A stretch of DNA of 39,667 nucleotides from Thermomicrobiaceae bacterium (GTDB lineage Bacteria > Chloroflexota > Chloroflexia > Thermomicrobiales > Thermomicrobiaceae): contig JADBJL010000019.1 in assembly GCA_014874455.1 (NCBI GenBank), positions 1 to 39,667 of the forward strand. The letters run 5' to 3'. Positions 7,391 through 16,079 of the stretch are shown piece by piece. How positions within the stretch are numbered: position 1 is the stretch's first letter; each line of letters starts with the position of its first letter. A program made the position numbers and the translations under genes. The notes below the pieces were generated by a model. That model was not told the origin of the DNA. It searched no databases and was given only the letters and a program-made list of their open reading frames with translations.

Positions 7391-10216
7391 ATGCCATCCG
7401 ACCATGAGGCCGGTCACGGAGGCGAGGAGGCGCCCAACCGCCGGAGCTGGCCAGCCGGGATAAGGGGCACCGAGCAGGCTCAGTCAGCCGGCGGCCCGGG
7501 CACGGCTGGCCCTGTCCAGTGGCATGCGCTCCCGGCTGAGCAGTGTGTCCGTCTGCTGCAAAGCTCCTCGGAAGGCTTGACCCATACCGAGGCCCGCCGA
7601 CGGCTCGCCCGCTACGGGCCGAACCAGATCGAGGAGATCCCACCTCCGAGTGTCTTGCGGCTGATCCTCCACCAGTTCACGAGCCCACTGGTCTACATCT
7701 TGCTGGTGGCCGCGGTCGTGACCGCCCTGCTGGGGGAGTGGATCGACACCGGAGTGATCGCCGCTGCGCTGTTGCTGAACGCGGCGATCGGCTTCGCCCA
7801 GGAGCACCAGGCAGAGCAATCTCTCCGCTCGTTGATGCGCTCCCTGGCCCCGAGAGCGCGCGTGCTCCGCGGGGGAGAGGAGCGCCTGATCGATAGCCGC
7901 AACCTCGTCCCGGGCGACATCGTGCTGCTGGAATCAGGTACGCGTGTCCCGGCTGATCTCCGGCTCCTCACGACGATCGCGCTCCAGATCGACGAGTCGC
8001 TACTGACCGGGGAATCGGCTCCGGTCGTCAAGCGACCGGAACCAGTCGCCCCCGAGACGCCGCTAGCCGAGCGGCGCGGCATGGCCTACGCCGGGACGAT
8101 CGTGACGAGCGGGCGAGGCCGTGGCCTCGTCGTGGCGACCGGTCGAGAGACCGAGCTGGGAAAGATCGCGGCAGTGAGCCGCGAGGAAGTGCAGCCGGAG
8201 ACCCCGCTCCAGCGGCAGATCGGCCAGTTCACGCGAACCATCGCGCTCGTGGTGCTGATCACGGTCGCGGCGATCGCGGGAGTCGGCCTGGCCCGTGGCG
8301 AAGATCCTCTCTCGATCTTCACCTTCGCGGTGGCCGCCGCCGTCTCGATCGTCCCGGAAGGCTTGCCGATCGTGGTGACGATCGTCCTGGCCGTCAGTGT
8401 ACAGCGCATGGCCCGGCGCAACGCGATCGTCCGTCACCTTCCCGCAGTGGAAACGCTGGGCAGCACTACCGTGATCGGGACGGACAAGACCGGGACGCTG
8501 ACCGAGAACCGGATGGCCGTCCGCGCCATCTGGTCTGCGGGGGAATTTCTCTGGCTCGAGCCGCCCGGTGGGACTGACCCGGAAGGTACGCCTGGCGGGC
8601 ACAACCCCAGCCTGCCGAAGGTCGAGCAGGTTCAGCGTGTCGAAGAACTCTCGCCGGTCGGGCTCACACTGGTCGCGGGCGTCCTGCCGAACGAGGCGCG
8701 ACTGATGCCCACGGAAGACGGGGCATGGGCAGGCATCGGCGACCCGACAGAGGTGGCCCTGCTCATCGCCGCAGCCAGGCTCGGGCTCGTGCAGAGGGAC
8801 GTGCGCGCGCTCTTCCCGCCGGTGGCTGAAGTCCCCTTCGAGCCTGAGCATCGCTTCTCCGCTGCCGCTTGTCGCTGCGATGGGGAACTGTACCTCTTCG
8901 TGAAGGGCGCGCCCGAACGCGTGCTGGAGATGTCGAGCTTCTGGCTTACGGCGCGCGGGCCGGCGCCGCTGGATCGCGAGCAGATCCTCGCCGCCGCCTC
9001 GACGATGGGCCAGTACGGGCTGCGCGTGCTGGCGATGGCCTACCGCCGACTCGACCACGAGCCGGAAGATGTTGCCGAGTTGCTGCATCCGAGCGGGCTC
9101 ACCTTTCTCGGCCTCCAGGGGATGTGGGATCCACCGCGCCCAGGGGTCAAAGCGGCTATCGCCGAGTGTCGGCAAGCAGGCATCCGCGTCGTCATGATCA
9201 CCGGTGACCACGCCGACACGGCGAGCGCCATCGCGGCGGAGTTGGGGATCGCTCCAGCCGGCGCACCGGTGCTGGTCGGGACTCAGCTCTCGGCACTGGA
9301 CGATGACCAGCTTCGCGAGGCGGTGCGAGACGTCGACGTCTATGCGCGCGTCGAGCCCATTCACAAGCTCCGCATCGTCCGCGCGCTGCAGGCACACGGC
9401 GAGGTGGTGGCTGTGACGGGCGATGGGGTCAACGATGCGCCGGCCCTGCGCGCGGCCAACGTCGGCATCGCCATGGGCCGCAGCGGCACTGACGTGGCCC
9501 GTGAGGCGGCCGATGTCGTGCTGGCTGACGACAACTTCGTGACTATCGCCGCAGCGGTCGAGGAGGGCCGGGGGGCGTTCGACAACCTGCGCAAGGCGAC
9601 CTTCTTCCTCGTCTCGACGAGCGCTGCCATGCTCGTCGCCCTGCCGGCAGCCGTCTTGCTTGGCTGGCCCCTGCCTCTTCTCCCTGCGCAGCTCCTCTGG
9701 CTCAATGTGGTGACCGATAGCCTGCAGGACATCACGATGGCCTTCGAGCCGAAGGAGCCAGAGCTGATGCGGCGGCGACCGCGGCCCCGCGGGGAAGGTA
9801 TCCTGTCACCGGTTCTCTGGGAGCGGATGCTCCTGAGCGGTGTCGTCATGGCCGCCGGAACGCTCTGGCTGTTCGACCAGACGCTGGAGATGACCGGCTC
9901 GCTTGCCCTGGCACGCTCGGTCGCTGTGACCTCAGTCGTGATCTACCAGGTGTTCCAGGCCTGGAACGCTCGCTCCGCCACTCGCTCGATTTTCCAGATC
10001 AACCCGTTCTCCAATCGGTACCTCTTCATCGCAAACGCGGCGTCGCTGGCCATCCACGTGGCGGCGCTGTACCTTCCCCCGACGCAGTTTGTCCTGCGTG
10101 TGGAGCCGATCCCGTTGGAGGTCTGGTGGCATATCGTGCTGGTGGCCGTGTCGCTGCTGGCGGTCGTCGAGCTGCACAAGCTGGTTCGCCGGCGCTGGCC
10201 CCTCGGCAGTCCATAG
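7391..10216 (+). CDS. Cation-transporting P-type ATPase, Ca2+ (P2A) type
   Basis: 941 residues from the ATG at 7391, preceded by an AGAGGGAAG site; a GTG at 7343 overlapping the previous stop is an in-frame alternative. Order of parts: N-terminal cation-ATPase domain, first membrane hairpin, actuator domain with LLTGES, the M4 motif VPEGLP, phosphorylation motif DKTGTLT (Asp365), nucleotide-binding domain with KGAPE, hinge GDGVNDAPALRAANVGIAMG, then the C-terminal membrane region. M6 carries LWLNVVTDSLQD, keeping the Asn/Thr/Asp triad that with the M4 Glu forms the calcium site in SERCA/PMR1 pumps. It exports Ca2+ (or Mn2+) from the cytoplasm at the expense of ATP. Probably co-transcribed with the USP-CBS gene; a Na+/Ca2+ exchanger lies convergently downstream. 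Confidence 0.93.
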   Translation: MPSDHEAGHGGEEAPNRRSWPAGIRGTEQAQSAGGPGTAGPVQWHALPAEQCVRLLQSSSEGLTHTEARRRLARYGPNQIEEIPPPSVLRLILHQFTSPLVYILLVAAVVTALLGEWIDTGVIAAALLLNAAIGFAQEHQAEQSLRSLMRSLAPRARVLRGGEERLIDSRNLVPGDIVLLESGTRVPADLRLLTTIALQIDESLLTGESAPVVKRPEPVAPETPLAERRGMAYAGTIVTSGRGRGLVVATGRETELGKIAAVSREEVQPETPLQRQIGQFTRTIALVVLITVAAIAGVGLARGEDPLSIFTFAVAAAVSIVPEGLPIVVTIVLAVSVQRMARRNAIVRHLPAVETLGSTTVIGTDKTGTLTENRMAVRAIWSAGEFLWLEPPGGTDPEGTPGGHNPSLPKVEQVQRVEELSPVGLTLVAGVLPNEARLMPTEDGAWAGIGDPTEVALLIAAARLGLVQRDVRALFPPVAEVPFEPEHRFSAAACRCDGELYLFVKGAPERVLEMSSFWLTARGPAPLDREQILAAASTMGQYGLRVLAMAYRRLDHEPEDVAELLHPSGLTFLGLQGMWDPPRPGVKAAIAECRQAGIRVVMITGDHADTASAIAAELGIAPAGAPVLVGTQLSALDDDQLREAVRDVDVYARVEPIHKLRIVRALQAHGEVVAVTGDGVNDAPALRAANVGIAMGRSGTDVAREAADVVLADDNFVTIAAAVEEGRGAFDNLRKATFFLVSTSAAMLVALPAAVLLGWPLPLLPAQLLWLNVVTDSLQDITMAFEPKEPELMRRRPRPRGEGILSPVLWERMLLSGVVMAAGTLWLFDQTLEMTGSLALARSVAVTSVVIYQVFQAWNARSATRSIFQINPFSNRYLFIANAASLAIHVAALYLPPTQFVLRVEPIPLEVWWHIVLVAVSLLAVVELHKLVRRRWPLGSP

Positions 10217-10308
10217 GGCAGTGCGGCCCAGTCATCGGCCACGGCGGACAGTGGAGCCTACACTGCTCTCTCGCCCGGAGCGGCCGCGGACTCGCCTCAC
10301 GAGGCCGA

Positions 10309-11304
10309 TCACCTGGTCGCGAGATAGCTCAGGTAGAGGCCAAGGCCGTAGAGGACGGTCACCGGCAGAGCCCCCGGATCGAGGAGACGGACGCGCGGCT
10401 CGACTTTGACCAGCGTGCCCAGCACGACGAGCGATGTCAGCAGGATCGCGAACATCCCGCCCACCAGAACCGTGGGCGGGATCCCGGCCAGAAGCGACCG
10501 CTCGCCGTCGGTAACGTCCAGCGCGAACAGGATCACCATGTTGAAGGCGTTGCTCCCCAGCAGGTTCCCGACTGCGAGATCGTATGCGCCCATCCGAACG
10601 CTGGCAGCCGAGACCACCATCTCTGGAAGCGTGGTCACGAAAGCCAACAGGGCGAGCCCCATGAACCCGCTGGCAATGCCGAGCAGGTCGGCTAGTTCGG
10701 CTGCCGAGCTGGCCAGATAACGCGCTGCGACGACGATGGCGATGCCGCTCGCTGCGAAGCCGGCGAGTGCTCGGCGGAGCTCGCCAGCGGCCGGCCGGGC
10801 AGTGATGGGCTCGAGGTGCATCGGTTCAAACGGTGGCTCGCGCCGGTGAGCGTGCAAGAGCCACATCCCACCAGCGTAGCCGACCGCCACCAGGTACGTC
10901 GCCCACCCGGCGCCGAAGAGCGTCAGGCCAGGGTCGACGAGGATACCCGCCGCGGCCAACGCCATGAGGCCGATCGCGATGGTGCCCACCAGCGCTTGGT
11001 TGATAGCGACGCGAGTGAGGAGACGCACCTGTACCGTCAGCACGTCGGCGATCGAGAGGATCAGCATGTTGGTCATACACGCCCCGAAGAGATTACCGAG
11101 TGCCAGGTCGGGTGTCCCCTGCCGCACCGCGTAGAAGTCGGTACTCAGCTCAGGCAGCGAGGTAACGCCAGCGACGAGGATCGCGCCCACCCACGCTCGG
11201 CCGAACCCGGTCAGATCGGCGATTCGATCGCCGGTACGCGAGAGGTGGATGCCAGCCGCCACGACGGCCAGCCCACTCAGGGCGAATACCGCCCACGGCG
11301 CCAC
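10309..11304 (-). CDS. Na+/Ca2+ exchanger family (CaCA) membrane antiporter, YrbG-like
   Basis: 331 residues; GTG start with GGAGGAGG six bases upstream. Ten or so hydrophobic helices form two inverted halves. Each holds an alpha repeat: GVTSLPELSTDFYAVRQG, then DLALGNLFGACMTN, in the first; VTTLPEMVVSAASVRMG, then DLAVGNLLGSNAFN, in the second. The paired TSLPE/TTLPE and GN-x-x-GA/S-x-x-x-N motifs hold the acidic and asparagine ligands for ions. A His-rich cytoplasmic loop (HAHRREPP) joins the halves. The family expels Ca2+ in exchange for Na+ or H+. Convergence with the Ca2+-type ATPase (92-bp gap) suggests this stretch serves calcium homeostasis, although the two genes are on opposite strands. 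Confidence 0.92.
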   Translation of the reverse strand: MAPWAVFALSGLAVVAAGIHLSRTGDRIADLTGFGRAWVGAILVAGVTSLPELSTDFYAVRQGTPDLALGNLFGACMTNMLILSIADVLTVQVRLLTRVAINQALVGTIAIGLMALAAAGILVDPGLTLFGAGWATYLVAVGYAGGMWLLHAHRREPPFEPMHLEPITARPAAGELRRALAGFAASGIAIVVAARYLASSAAELADLLGIASGFMGLALLAFVTTLPEMVVSAASVRMGAYDLAVGNLLGSNAFNMVILFALDVTDGERSLLAGIPPTVLVGGMFAILLTSLVVLGTLVKVEPRVRLLDPGALPVTVLYGLGLYLSYLATR

Positions 11305-11375
11305 GTTGGCCTCCTCCAGGGATCGTCGCGCCGAAGGAAATCCCCTCGACCTCAGGTACCGGCATACCCGGCCGC

Positions 11376-13889
11376 TCAGCGGCGCGCGTCCTCGTACAGC
11401 AGCTCGCGTGTCCGCGCGGCGACCTCCTCCGGGTCGACCGTGACCCGGGCTACGCCGGTCTCGATGGCCGCGCGGGCGACGGCAGCGGCTACGGCCGGCG
11501 GAACCTTGAGGTCGAGGCTATCGGGGATGATGAAGCGCGGGGAGAGCTCACGCTCCGGTACTAGGGCCGCGATCGCCTCGGCCGCGGCAAGCTTCATCGC
11601 GTCGTTGATGTCGCGGGCCCGCACGTCCAGCGCGCCGCGGAAGATGCCGGGGAAGGCGAGAGAATTGTTGACCTGGTTGGGAAAGTCGGAACGCCCGGTC
11701 GCCACCACGAGCGCGCCGGCCTCGAGGGCGAGATCGGGGTGGATCTCCGGATCGGGGTTGGCGAGGGCGAACACGATAGGATCGGAGGCCATCGAGCGGA
11801 TCATCTCTCGTGTCAGGATGTCGGGGGAGGAGAGCCCGATGAAGACGTCGGCATCCTGGAGCGCGTCAGCGAGCGATCCTCGCACGCCGGCCTTGTTGGT
11901 CAACCGCGCGATCTCCATCTTATAGCGGTTCATTCCTGCCTCGCGCTCCCGGTAGATGGTGCCCAGGCGGTCACAGAGGATCAGGTCGCCGACGCCGTAG
12001 ACCAGGAGCAGCTTCGCGGTCGCGATGCCGGCAGCGCCGGCCCCGTTGATCACGATCTTCGCCTCGGAGAGCGGGGTGCCGCGCAGCCGGCAGGCGTTGA
12101 TCAGCGCGGCCAGCACCACGACCGCGGTGCCGTGCTGGTCGTCGTGAAAGACCGGGAGGTCGATTCGCTCCTTGAGGGCCGCCTCGATCTCGAAGCAGCG
12201 GGGAGCCGAGATGTCCTCCAGGTTGATGCCGCCGAAGGACGGCGCGATAGCGGCGACGATATCGACGATCCGCTGGGGGTCGCGTTCGGCGATGCAGATC
12301 GGGAACGCCTCGACCCCGCCGAGCGATTGGAAGAGAACGGCCTTGCCTTCCATCACCGGCAAGGCTGCCTGCGGGCCGATGTCGCCCAGGCCGAGCACGG
12401 CGCTGCCGTCGGTGACGATCGCGACCAGGTTGCCCTTGACCGTCAGGTCGTAGGCCGCCTGGCGGTTCGTGCGCACCTCGTCGACCGGGGCCAGTGCGGC
12501 GGGTGGGAGGTAGACCAGGTTGAGGATATGATGGTCGCGGATCGGGATGCGGCTGCGGATCTCGAGCACGCCCCGGTTGCGGCGGCGCAACTCCAGCGCC
12601 TCTTCGCGGGGCGTGGCTGGTCGCTTGCCGGTACGCTGCCGGGGTTCGAAGACCCCCTCGTAGACGTACCGCCGGGTGTTCTCCGCCACGGTAACTGGAT
12701 CGACCGCACGAGTCGCCTCACCCGTCTCCAGAGCCGCTTGGACGACCGCAGCCGCGATCGCTGGTGCCACCCGGAAGTCGAAAATCTGGGGCACGATGTT
12801 GTCAGCCGCGCGCTGGGCAGGCGGAACGAGGCTGGCCAGGGCATCGGCCGCGTAGACCAGCGTGCGCAAGCGGATGTTGCGGGCGCCCGAATCGAGCAAC
12901 CCGCGGAAGACGCCCGGGAAGACCAGGGAGATATCCATCATATTGGGGTAGTCGGAGCGTCCGGTCGCGACGACAGCGGCGCCGGCAGCCTGGGCCTCCT
13001 GGGGATCGATCTCGGGAGTGGGCAGCGCCAGCGCGAAGATAATCGGATCCGGTGCCATAGAGCGAACCATCTCCGGCGTGAGGATGTTCCCGCGTGCCAG
13101 GCCGATGAAGACATCGGCTCCTACGAGCATCTCAGCCAGCGAACCGCGCCGCCGTTCCGGGTTCGTCTCCTTGGCGAGGTACGCCTTCGCCCAGTTCATC
13201 CGGTAGGGTCGCCCCTGGTAGATCGCTCCGGCACGATCACAGACCACGAGGTCGCGCACGCCGACCCGGTAGAGCAGCCGGGCAACGCCGATCCCGGAGA
13301 GCCCAGCCCCGGCGATGACCACTCGTACCGACTCGAGCCGCTTGCCGACGACCTCGAGTGCGTTCTTGAGCGCGCCGAGGACGAGGATGGCGGTGCCGTG
13401 GTGCTGGTTGCTGAAGACCGGGATCGGTGCCCCCTTCTCCAGGTGATCGGCGATGGTAAAGCTGTGCGGCGCCCGGATATGGTCAATGCAGATTGCCCCG
13501 AAGGTCGGGGCAAGCGCCAGGGCAGCCTCGACGGTCGCCAGTGGATCGTCGAGGTCGACGCAGATCGGCACAGCGTCGACGCCAGCGAAGGTCTTGAAGA
13601 GCACGCTCTTCGCTTCGAGGAGCGGCAACGCGGCCTCGACCGGGCCGCGGGTGGGGCCGAAGAGATCCGAGGCGTCGGTCAAGAGCGCGACCGCGTTGCC
13701 GCGCGAGGTGAGATCGAACGAGGCGACCTCGTCCTGGCTGATGACGCGGCAGGCCTCGGCGACTCCGGGGGTGTAGACCAGGCTGAGCATGGCACGATCG
13801 CGTAAGGGAACCTTACTGGCGATCCCGATCAGCCCCCGGTACCGGCGCCGGAACGCTAGGGCGGCGTCCGGCTGGTCAAGCAGGTACAC
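11376..13889 (-). CDS. Double-length malic enzyme: two fused NAD(P)-malic enzyme modules
   Basis: 837 residues; GTG start with a GTGAGGA site. Two malic-enzyme modules (about 1-412 and 430-837) lie in tandem. Module 2 keeps the catalytic features: Lys516 in VMEGK, metal ligands Glu558-Asp559 (NLEDI) and Asp583-Asp584 (HDDQHGT), the nucleotide-binding NGAGAAG, Asn711 in NPDPEI, and Asn741-Asn742. Module 1 has lost most of these: DH at 136-137, NQ at 161-162, Leu289 for the Asn, Asp319-Ile320 for the Asn pair, although Lys94 and a GAGLSG loop remain. Conversely, module 1 keeps the catalytic-tyrosine loop YTPGVAE (Tyr39), which in module 2 reads YLPPAALAP. The family decarboxylates malate to pyruvate with NAD(P). 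The usual bacterial small form is about 400-450 residues, so this is a duplication and fusion, perhaps a covalent pseudo-dimer. Confidence 0.9.
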   Translation of the reverse strand: MYLLDQPDAALAFRRRYRGLIGIASKVPLRDRAMLSLVYTPGVAEACRVISQDEVASFDLTSRGNAVALLTDASDLFGPTRGPVEAALPLLEAKSVLFKTFAGVDAVPICVDLDDPLATVEAALALAPTFGAICIDHIRAPHSFTIADHLEKGAPIPVFSNQHHGTAILVLGALKNALEVVGKRLESVRVVIAGAGLSGIGVARLLYRVGVRDLVVCDRAGAIYQGRPYRMNWAKAYLAKETNPERRRGSLAEMLVGADVFIGLARGNILTPEMVRSMAPDPIIFALALPTPEIDPQEAQAAGAAVVATGRSDYPNMMDISLVFPGVFRGLLDSGARNIRLRTLVYAADALASLVPPAQRAADNIVPQIFDFRVAPAIAAAVVQAALETGEATRAVDPVTVAENTRRYVYEGVFEPRQRTGKRPATPREEALELRRRNRGVLEIRSRIPIRDHHILNLVYLPPAALAPVDEVRTNRQAAYDLTVKGNLVAIVTDGSAVLGLGDIGPQAALPVMEGKAVLFQSLGGVEAFPICIAERDPQRIVDIVAAIAPSFGGINLEDISAPRCFEIEAALKERIDLPVFHDDQHGTAVVVLAALINACRLRGTPLSEAKIVINGAGAAGIATAKLLLVYGVGDLILCDRLGTIYREREAGMNRYKMEIARLTNKAGVRGSLADALQDADVFIGLSSPDILTREMIRSMASDPIVFALANPDPEIHPDLALEAGALVVATGRSDFPNQVNNSLAFPGIFRGALDVRARDINDAMKLAAAEAIAALVPERELSPRFIIPDSLDLKVPPAVAAAVARAAIETGVARVTVDPEEVAARTRELLYEDARR

Positions 13890-13934
13890 GCGTCCTCACT
13901 CCGACTCCAGCGGCCACGCCTCCTCCAGCGGCCG

Positions 13935-13963
13935 ATTGTACGCCCTTACTCCGGCGGCGGCAA
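13935..13963 (-). promoter_or_regulatory. Promoter of the malic enzyme gene
   Basis: Minus strand: -35 TTGCCG (13963-13958), 17-bp spacer, -10 TACAAT (13940-13935), 46 bases upstream of the GTG start. Four of six and five of six matches to the sigma-70 consensus with ideal spacing. Confidence 0.55.
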
Positions 13964-14161
13964 TTGCGAGGAATTTCGCCGCAGGTCGAGCCATCGCTCA
14001 GGCAGCCGGGCGAATGCAGACCTTGTGTGAGAGAGCGCTTGCGGGCCACTCGCCAGGGCCTCCAGACAGGCGCGGGCCAGCGACCTTGTCCTCCTCAATA
14101 GGCGTGCAGCGCCGGTACCGCTAAGCCTCGCGCTCTGCTGGTCTCGGCGTGAGCTGGGGTG

Positions 14162-14170
14162 TGGTATACT
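14162..14170 (+). promoter_or_regulatory. Extended -10 promoter of the DHA2 exporter
   Basis: TGG followed directly by TATACT (14165-14170) is an extended -10. No -35 box is recognisable. The roughly 55-base AT-rich leader that follows contains three purine-rich ribosome-site-like motifs (AAGGAGGAAG near 14181, GAGGAGG near 14209, GGAGG near 14219); only the last is correctly placed for the ATG at 14231. Confidence 0.5.
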
Positions 14171-14230
14171 TGCAGCGGCAAAGGAGGAAGATAATTTTAG
14201 GTAGAATTGAGGAGGATCGGAGGAATTCCG

Positions 14231-15856
14231 ATGAGTATATCATCGCGGACACGATGGATCGGCCTCGCGGGACTCGCGCTCGGCCTCGCGCTCATCATCG
14301 TCGATGCGACGATCGTCAACGTCGCCATTCCCAGCATTATCCAGGATCTGCGCCTCGAACTCACCGATGCTGAGTGGGTGAACACGGTCTATTCGCTCGT
14401 CTTCGCCGCACTGCTGATCACGGTAGGACGACTGGGTGACCTCTTCGGGCGCAAGCGGATGTATTTGCTTGGGCTTGCCCTGTTCGTCCTCGCAAGCCTC
14501 CTCGCGGCGCGGGCGACTTCAGGAGCGTTCTTGATCGCCGCGCGTGCCTTGCAGGGCGTCGGAGCAGCTTTCATCCTCCCTTCGACGTTGTCCTCGGTCA
14601 ACGCCACGTTTCGCGGACGCGAGCGAGCTATCGCTTTCGGTATCTGGGGATCCGTCATCGGTGGGATGGCCGCGCTCGGCCCACTCCTGGGCGGCTGGCT
14701 CACGACGGACTACTCCTGGCACTGGGCCTTCTACATCAACCTCCCGCTCGGGCTTGTGGCAGCCGCGCTGGCGGTACTGACCGTGCCTGAGACACGCGAC
14801 CTATCAGCGCAGCGTGGTCTCGATGTCGTCGGCATCGTTCTCAGTGCTGCCGGCTTCGGCGCCCTGGTGTTCGGCCTCATCGAAGGAGAGCGCTACGGCT
14901 GGTGGCGGCCGATCGAGGCATTCCGGATCAGTTCCTGGAGCTGGCCGATCGACAACCTCTCACCGGTGCCGGTCTCGCTCGGCATCGCAGCCGTCCTCCT
15001 GCCCGCCTTCGCCCTCTACGAGTGGCATCGTGTCTCGCGGGGGCAACCGGTGCTCCTCGACCTGCGCCTCTTTCGTTACGCCAGCTTCCGTTGGGGTAAC
15101 TTGGCAGCTTTTATCGTCAGCCTCGGTGAATTCGGCATCGTGTTCGTCTTGCCACTGTATCTCCAGGCGGTGCTGGGCTACACCGCATTCCAGACCGGGC
15201 TCGTCCTCATTGCCGTCGCGTCTGGTGCGTTCCTCGGGGGTCCAGCCGCCGCCAACCTTGCGACTCGCTTTGGCGCGCGGCAAGTGGTACGGGCCGGCAT
15301 GCTCCTCGAGGCAGTCGGCTTGCTGGGACTTGTTCCTCTGCTCGATCCCACCACGACCGGATGGCGCATCGCTCCAGCGTTGTTCGTCTATGGCACCGGG
15401 GTCGGTCTCGCGACCGCGCAGCTGACCAGCATCATCCTGGCCGAGGTTCCGACTGCGCAATCTGGTCAGGCGTCCGGGACGCAGAGCACGACCCGACAAG
15501 TCGGCGCCGCTTTGGGCATCGCCATCCTTGGCACCATCCTTGCGGCCTCGCTCGGCTCGGAAACGGAGGCGCGGCTGCGCGCACTCCCCGGCTTCCCGGC
15601 AGCGCAGGCGAGCCAGCTTGCCCGTGCGACAAAACAGTCGGCCGGCCAGATCCTCGTCCAACTACGGGCTCAGCCCGGGGCCGAGCCGGTAGTGCGCGCC
15701 ATTGAGGAAGCCTTCACGACGGCCGCTCACCGGCCCGTCATCGCTGCGGCGGCCTTTATCGCGCTCGGGTTTCTGGCGAGCTGGCTGCTTCCGGAAATCC
15801 GCCCGAGTCGTGAGGACAGGGTCGCGACGCCACAGACCGTGCGCCGCATGACATGA
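14231..15856 (+). CDS. DHA2-family (14-helix) MFS drug exporter, EmrB/QacA-like
   Basis: 541 residues from the ATG at 14231, chosen because GGAGG lies 7 bases upstream; an in-frame TTG at 14207 is less likely. The DHA2 family's motif C-like and motif A patterns are present: LIIVDATIVNVAIPSI in helix 1 (motif D1), GRLGDLFGRKRMYLLG between helices 2 and 3, RALQGVGAAFILPSTLS in helix 4, and GGWLTTDYSWHWAFYINLPLG at the helix 5-6 turn. Fourteen membrane segments are expected. The C-terminal region has the usual large loop (about 450-500) before the last helix. These proton antiporters export drugs, dyes or biocides. The gene has its own promoter and a strong hairpin 20 bp after its stop, so it is monocistronic. 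Confidence 0.92.
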   Translation: MSISSRTRWIGLAGLALGLALIIVDATIVNVAIPSIIQDLRLELTDAEWVNTVYSLVFAALLITVGRLGDLFGRKRMYLLGLALFVLASLLAARATSGAFLIAARALQGVGAAFILPSTLSSVNATFRGRERAIAFGIWGSVIGGMAALGPLLGGWLTTDYSWHWAFYINLPLGLVAAALAVLTVPETRDLSAQRGLDVVGIVLSAAGFGALVFGLIEGERYGWWRPIEAFRISSWSWPIDNLSPVPVSLGIAAVLLPAFALYEWHRVSRGQPVLLDLRLFRYASFRWGNLAAFIVSLGEFGIVFVLPLYLQAVLGYTAFQTGLVLIAVASGAFLGGPAAANLATRFGARQVVRAGMLLEAVGLLGLVPLLDPTTTGWRIAPALFVYGTGVGLATAQLTSIILAEVPTAQSGQASGTQSTTRQVGAALGIAILGTILAASLGSETEARLRALPGFPAAQASQLARATKQSAGQILVQLRAQPGAEPVVRAIEEAFTTAAHRPVIAAAAFIALGFLASWLLPEIRPSREDRVATPQTVRRMT

Positions 15857-15875
15857 CAGGCGTGCTCCTCGACGT

Positions 15876-15908
15876 CGTGGCGCCGCGCCTCGCGCTGGCG
15901 GCGCCACG
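15876..15908 (+). terminator. Strong hairpin after the DHA2 exporter gene
   Basis: An 11-bp perfect stem, CGTGGCGCCGC (15876-15886) with GCGGCGCCACG (15898-15908), closes an 11-nt loop 20 bases after the stop codon. No T-tract follows. Position and stability make it the likely 3' end of the exporter transcript; T-less hairpins after genes are common in such GC-rich genomes. Confidence 0.5.
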
Positions 15909-16036
15909 CGGCGTGCCGCCACGCTCATCGTCCAGCACTGGGGAGCGGAAGAGCAAGCGTGACTCCGGCATGAGCACAGCGTGACCATGGCGACGGGAGT
16001 GCAGGCGAGATCGGCGTCGGGGCAGCGCGCGATCTT

Positions 16037-16064
16037 TTTGCGCATAAGAACCCTTATGCGCAAA
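16037..16064. other. dif-like XerC/XerD recombination site (11+6+11)
   Basis: A 28-bp site lies between two convergent genes. Left arm TTTGCGCATAA (16037-16047) matches the E. coli dif XerC arm (GGTGCGCATAA) at 9 of 11 positions. Six central bases, GAACCC, follow. Right arm TTATGCGCAAA (16054-16064) matches the XerD arm (TTATGTTAAAT) at 7 of 11, including the whole inner TTATG. The arms are perfect inverted repeats of each other, and the palindrome extends one pair into the centre. Architecture and inner-arm sequence are exactly those of a chromosome-dimer resolution site. A simple terminator is less likely: there is no T-tract on either strand and a 12-bp GC hairpin already follows the plus gene. 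The reading as dif is inference from this match. Confidence 0.65.
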
Positions 16065-16079
16065 CTGTCAGGCTCCCGG

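Noticed and set aside
10249-10265. CAGTG / CACTG hairpin between the ATPase and exchanger genes
   Set aside because: Five-bp arms and no T-tract; too weak to list as a terminator.
11739-13805. 688-codon plus-strand open frame
   Set aside because: Antisense to the malic enzyme gene; Asp/Arg/Gly-rich translation with no domain.
16037-16064. The 12-bp palindrome read as an intrinsic terminator
   Set aside because: No T-tract on either strand, a better hairpin already follows the plus gene, and the 11+6+11 layout matches dif.
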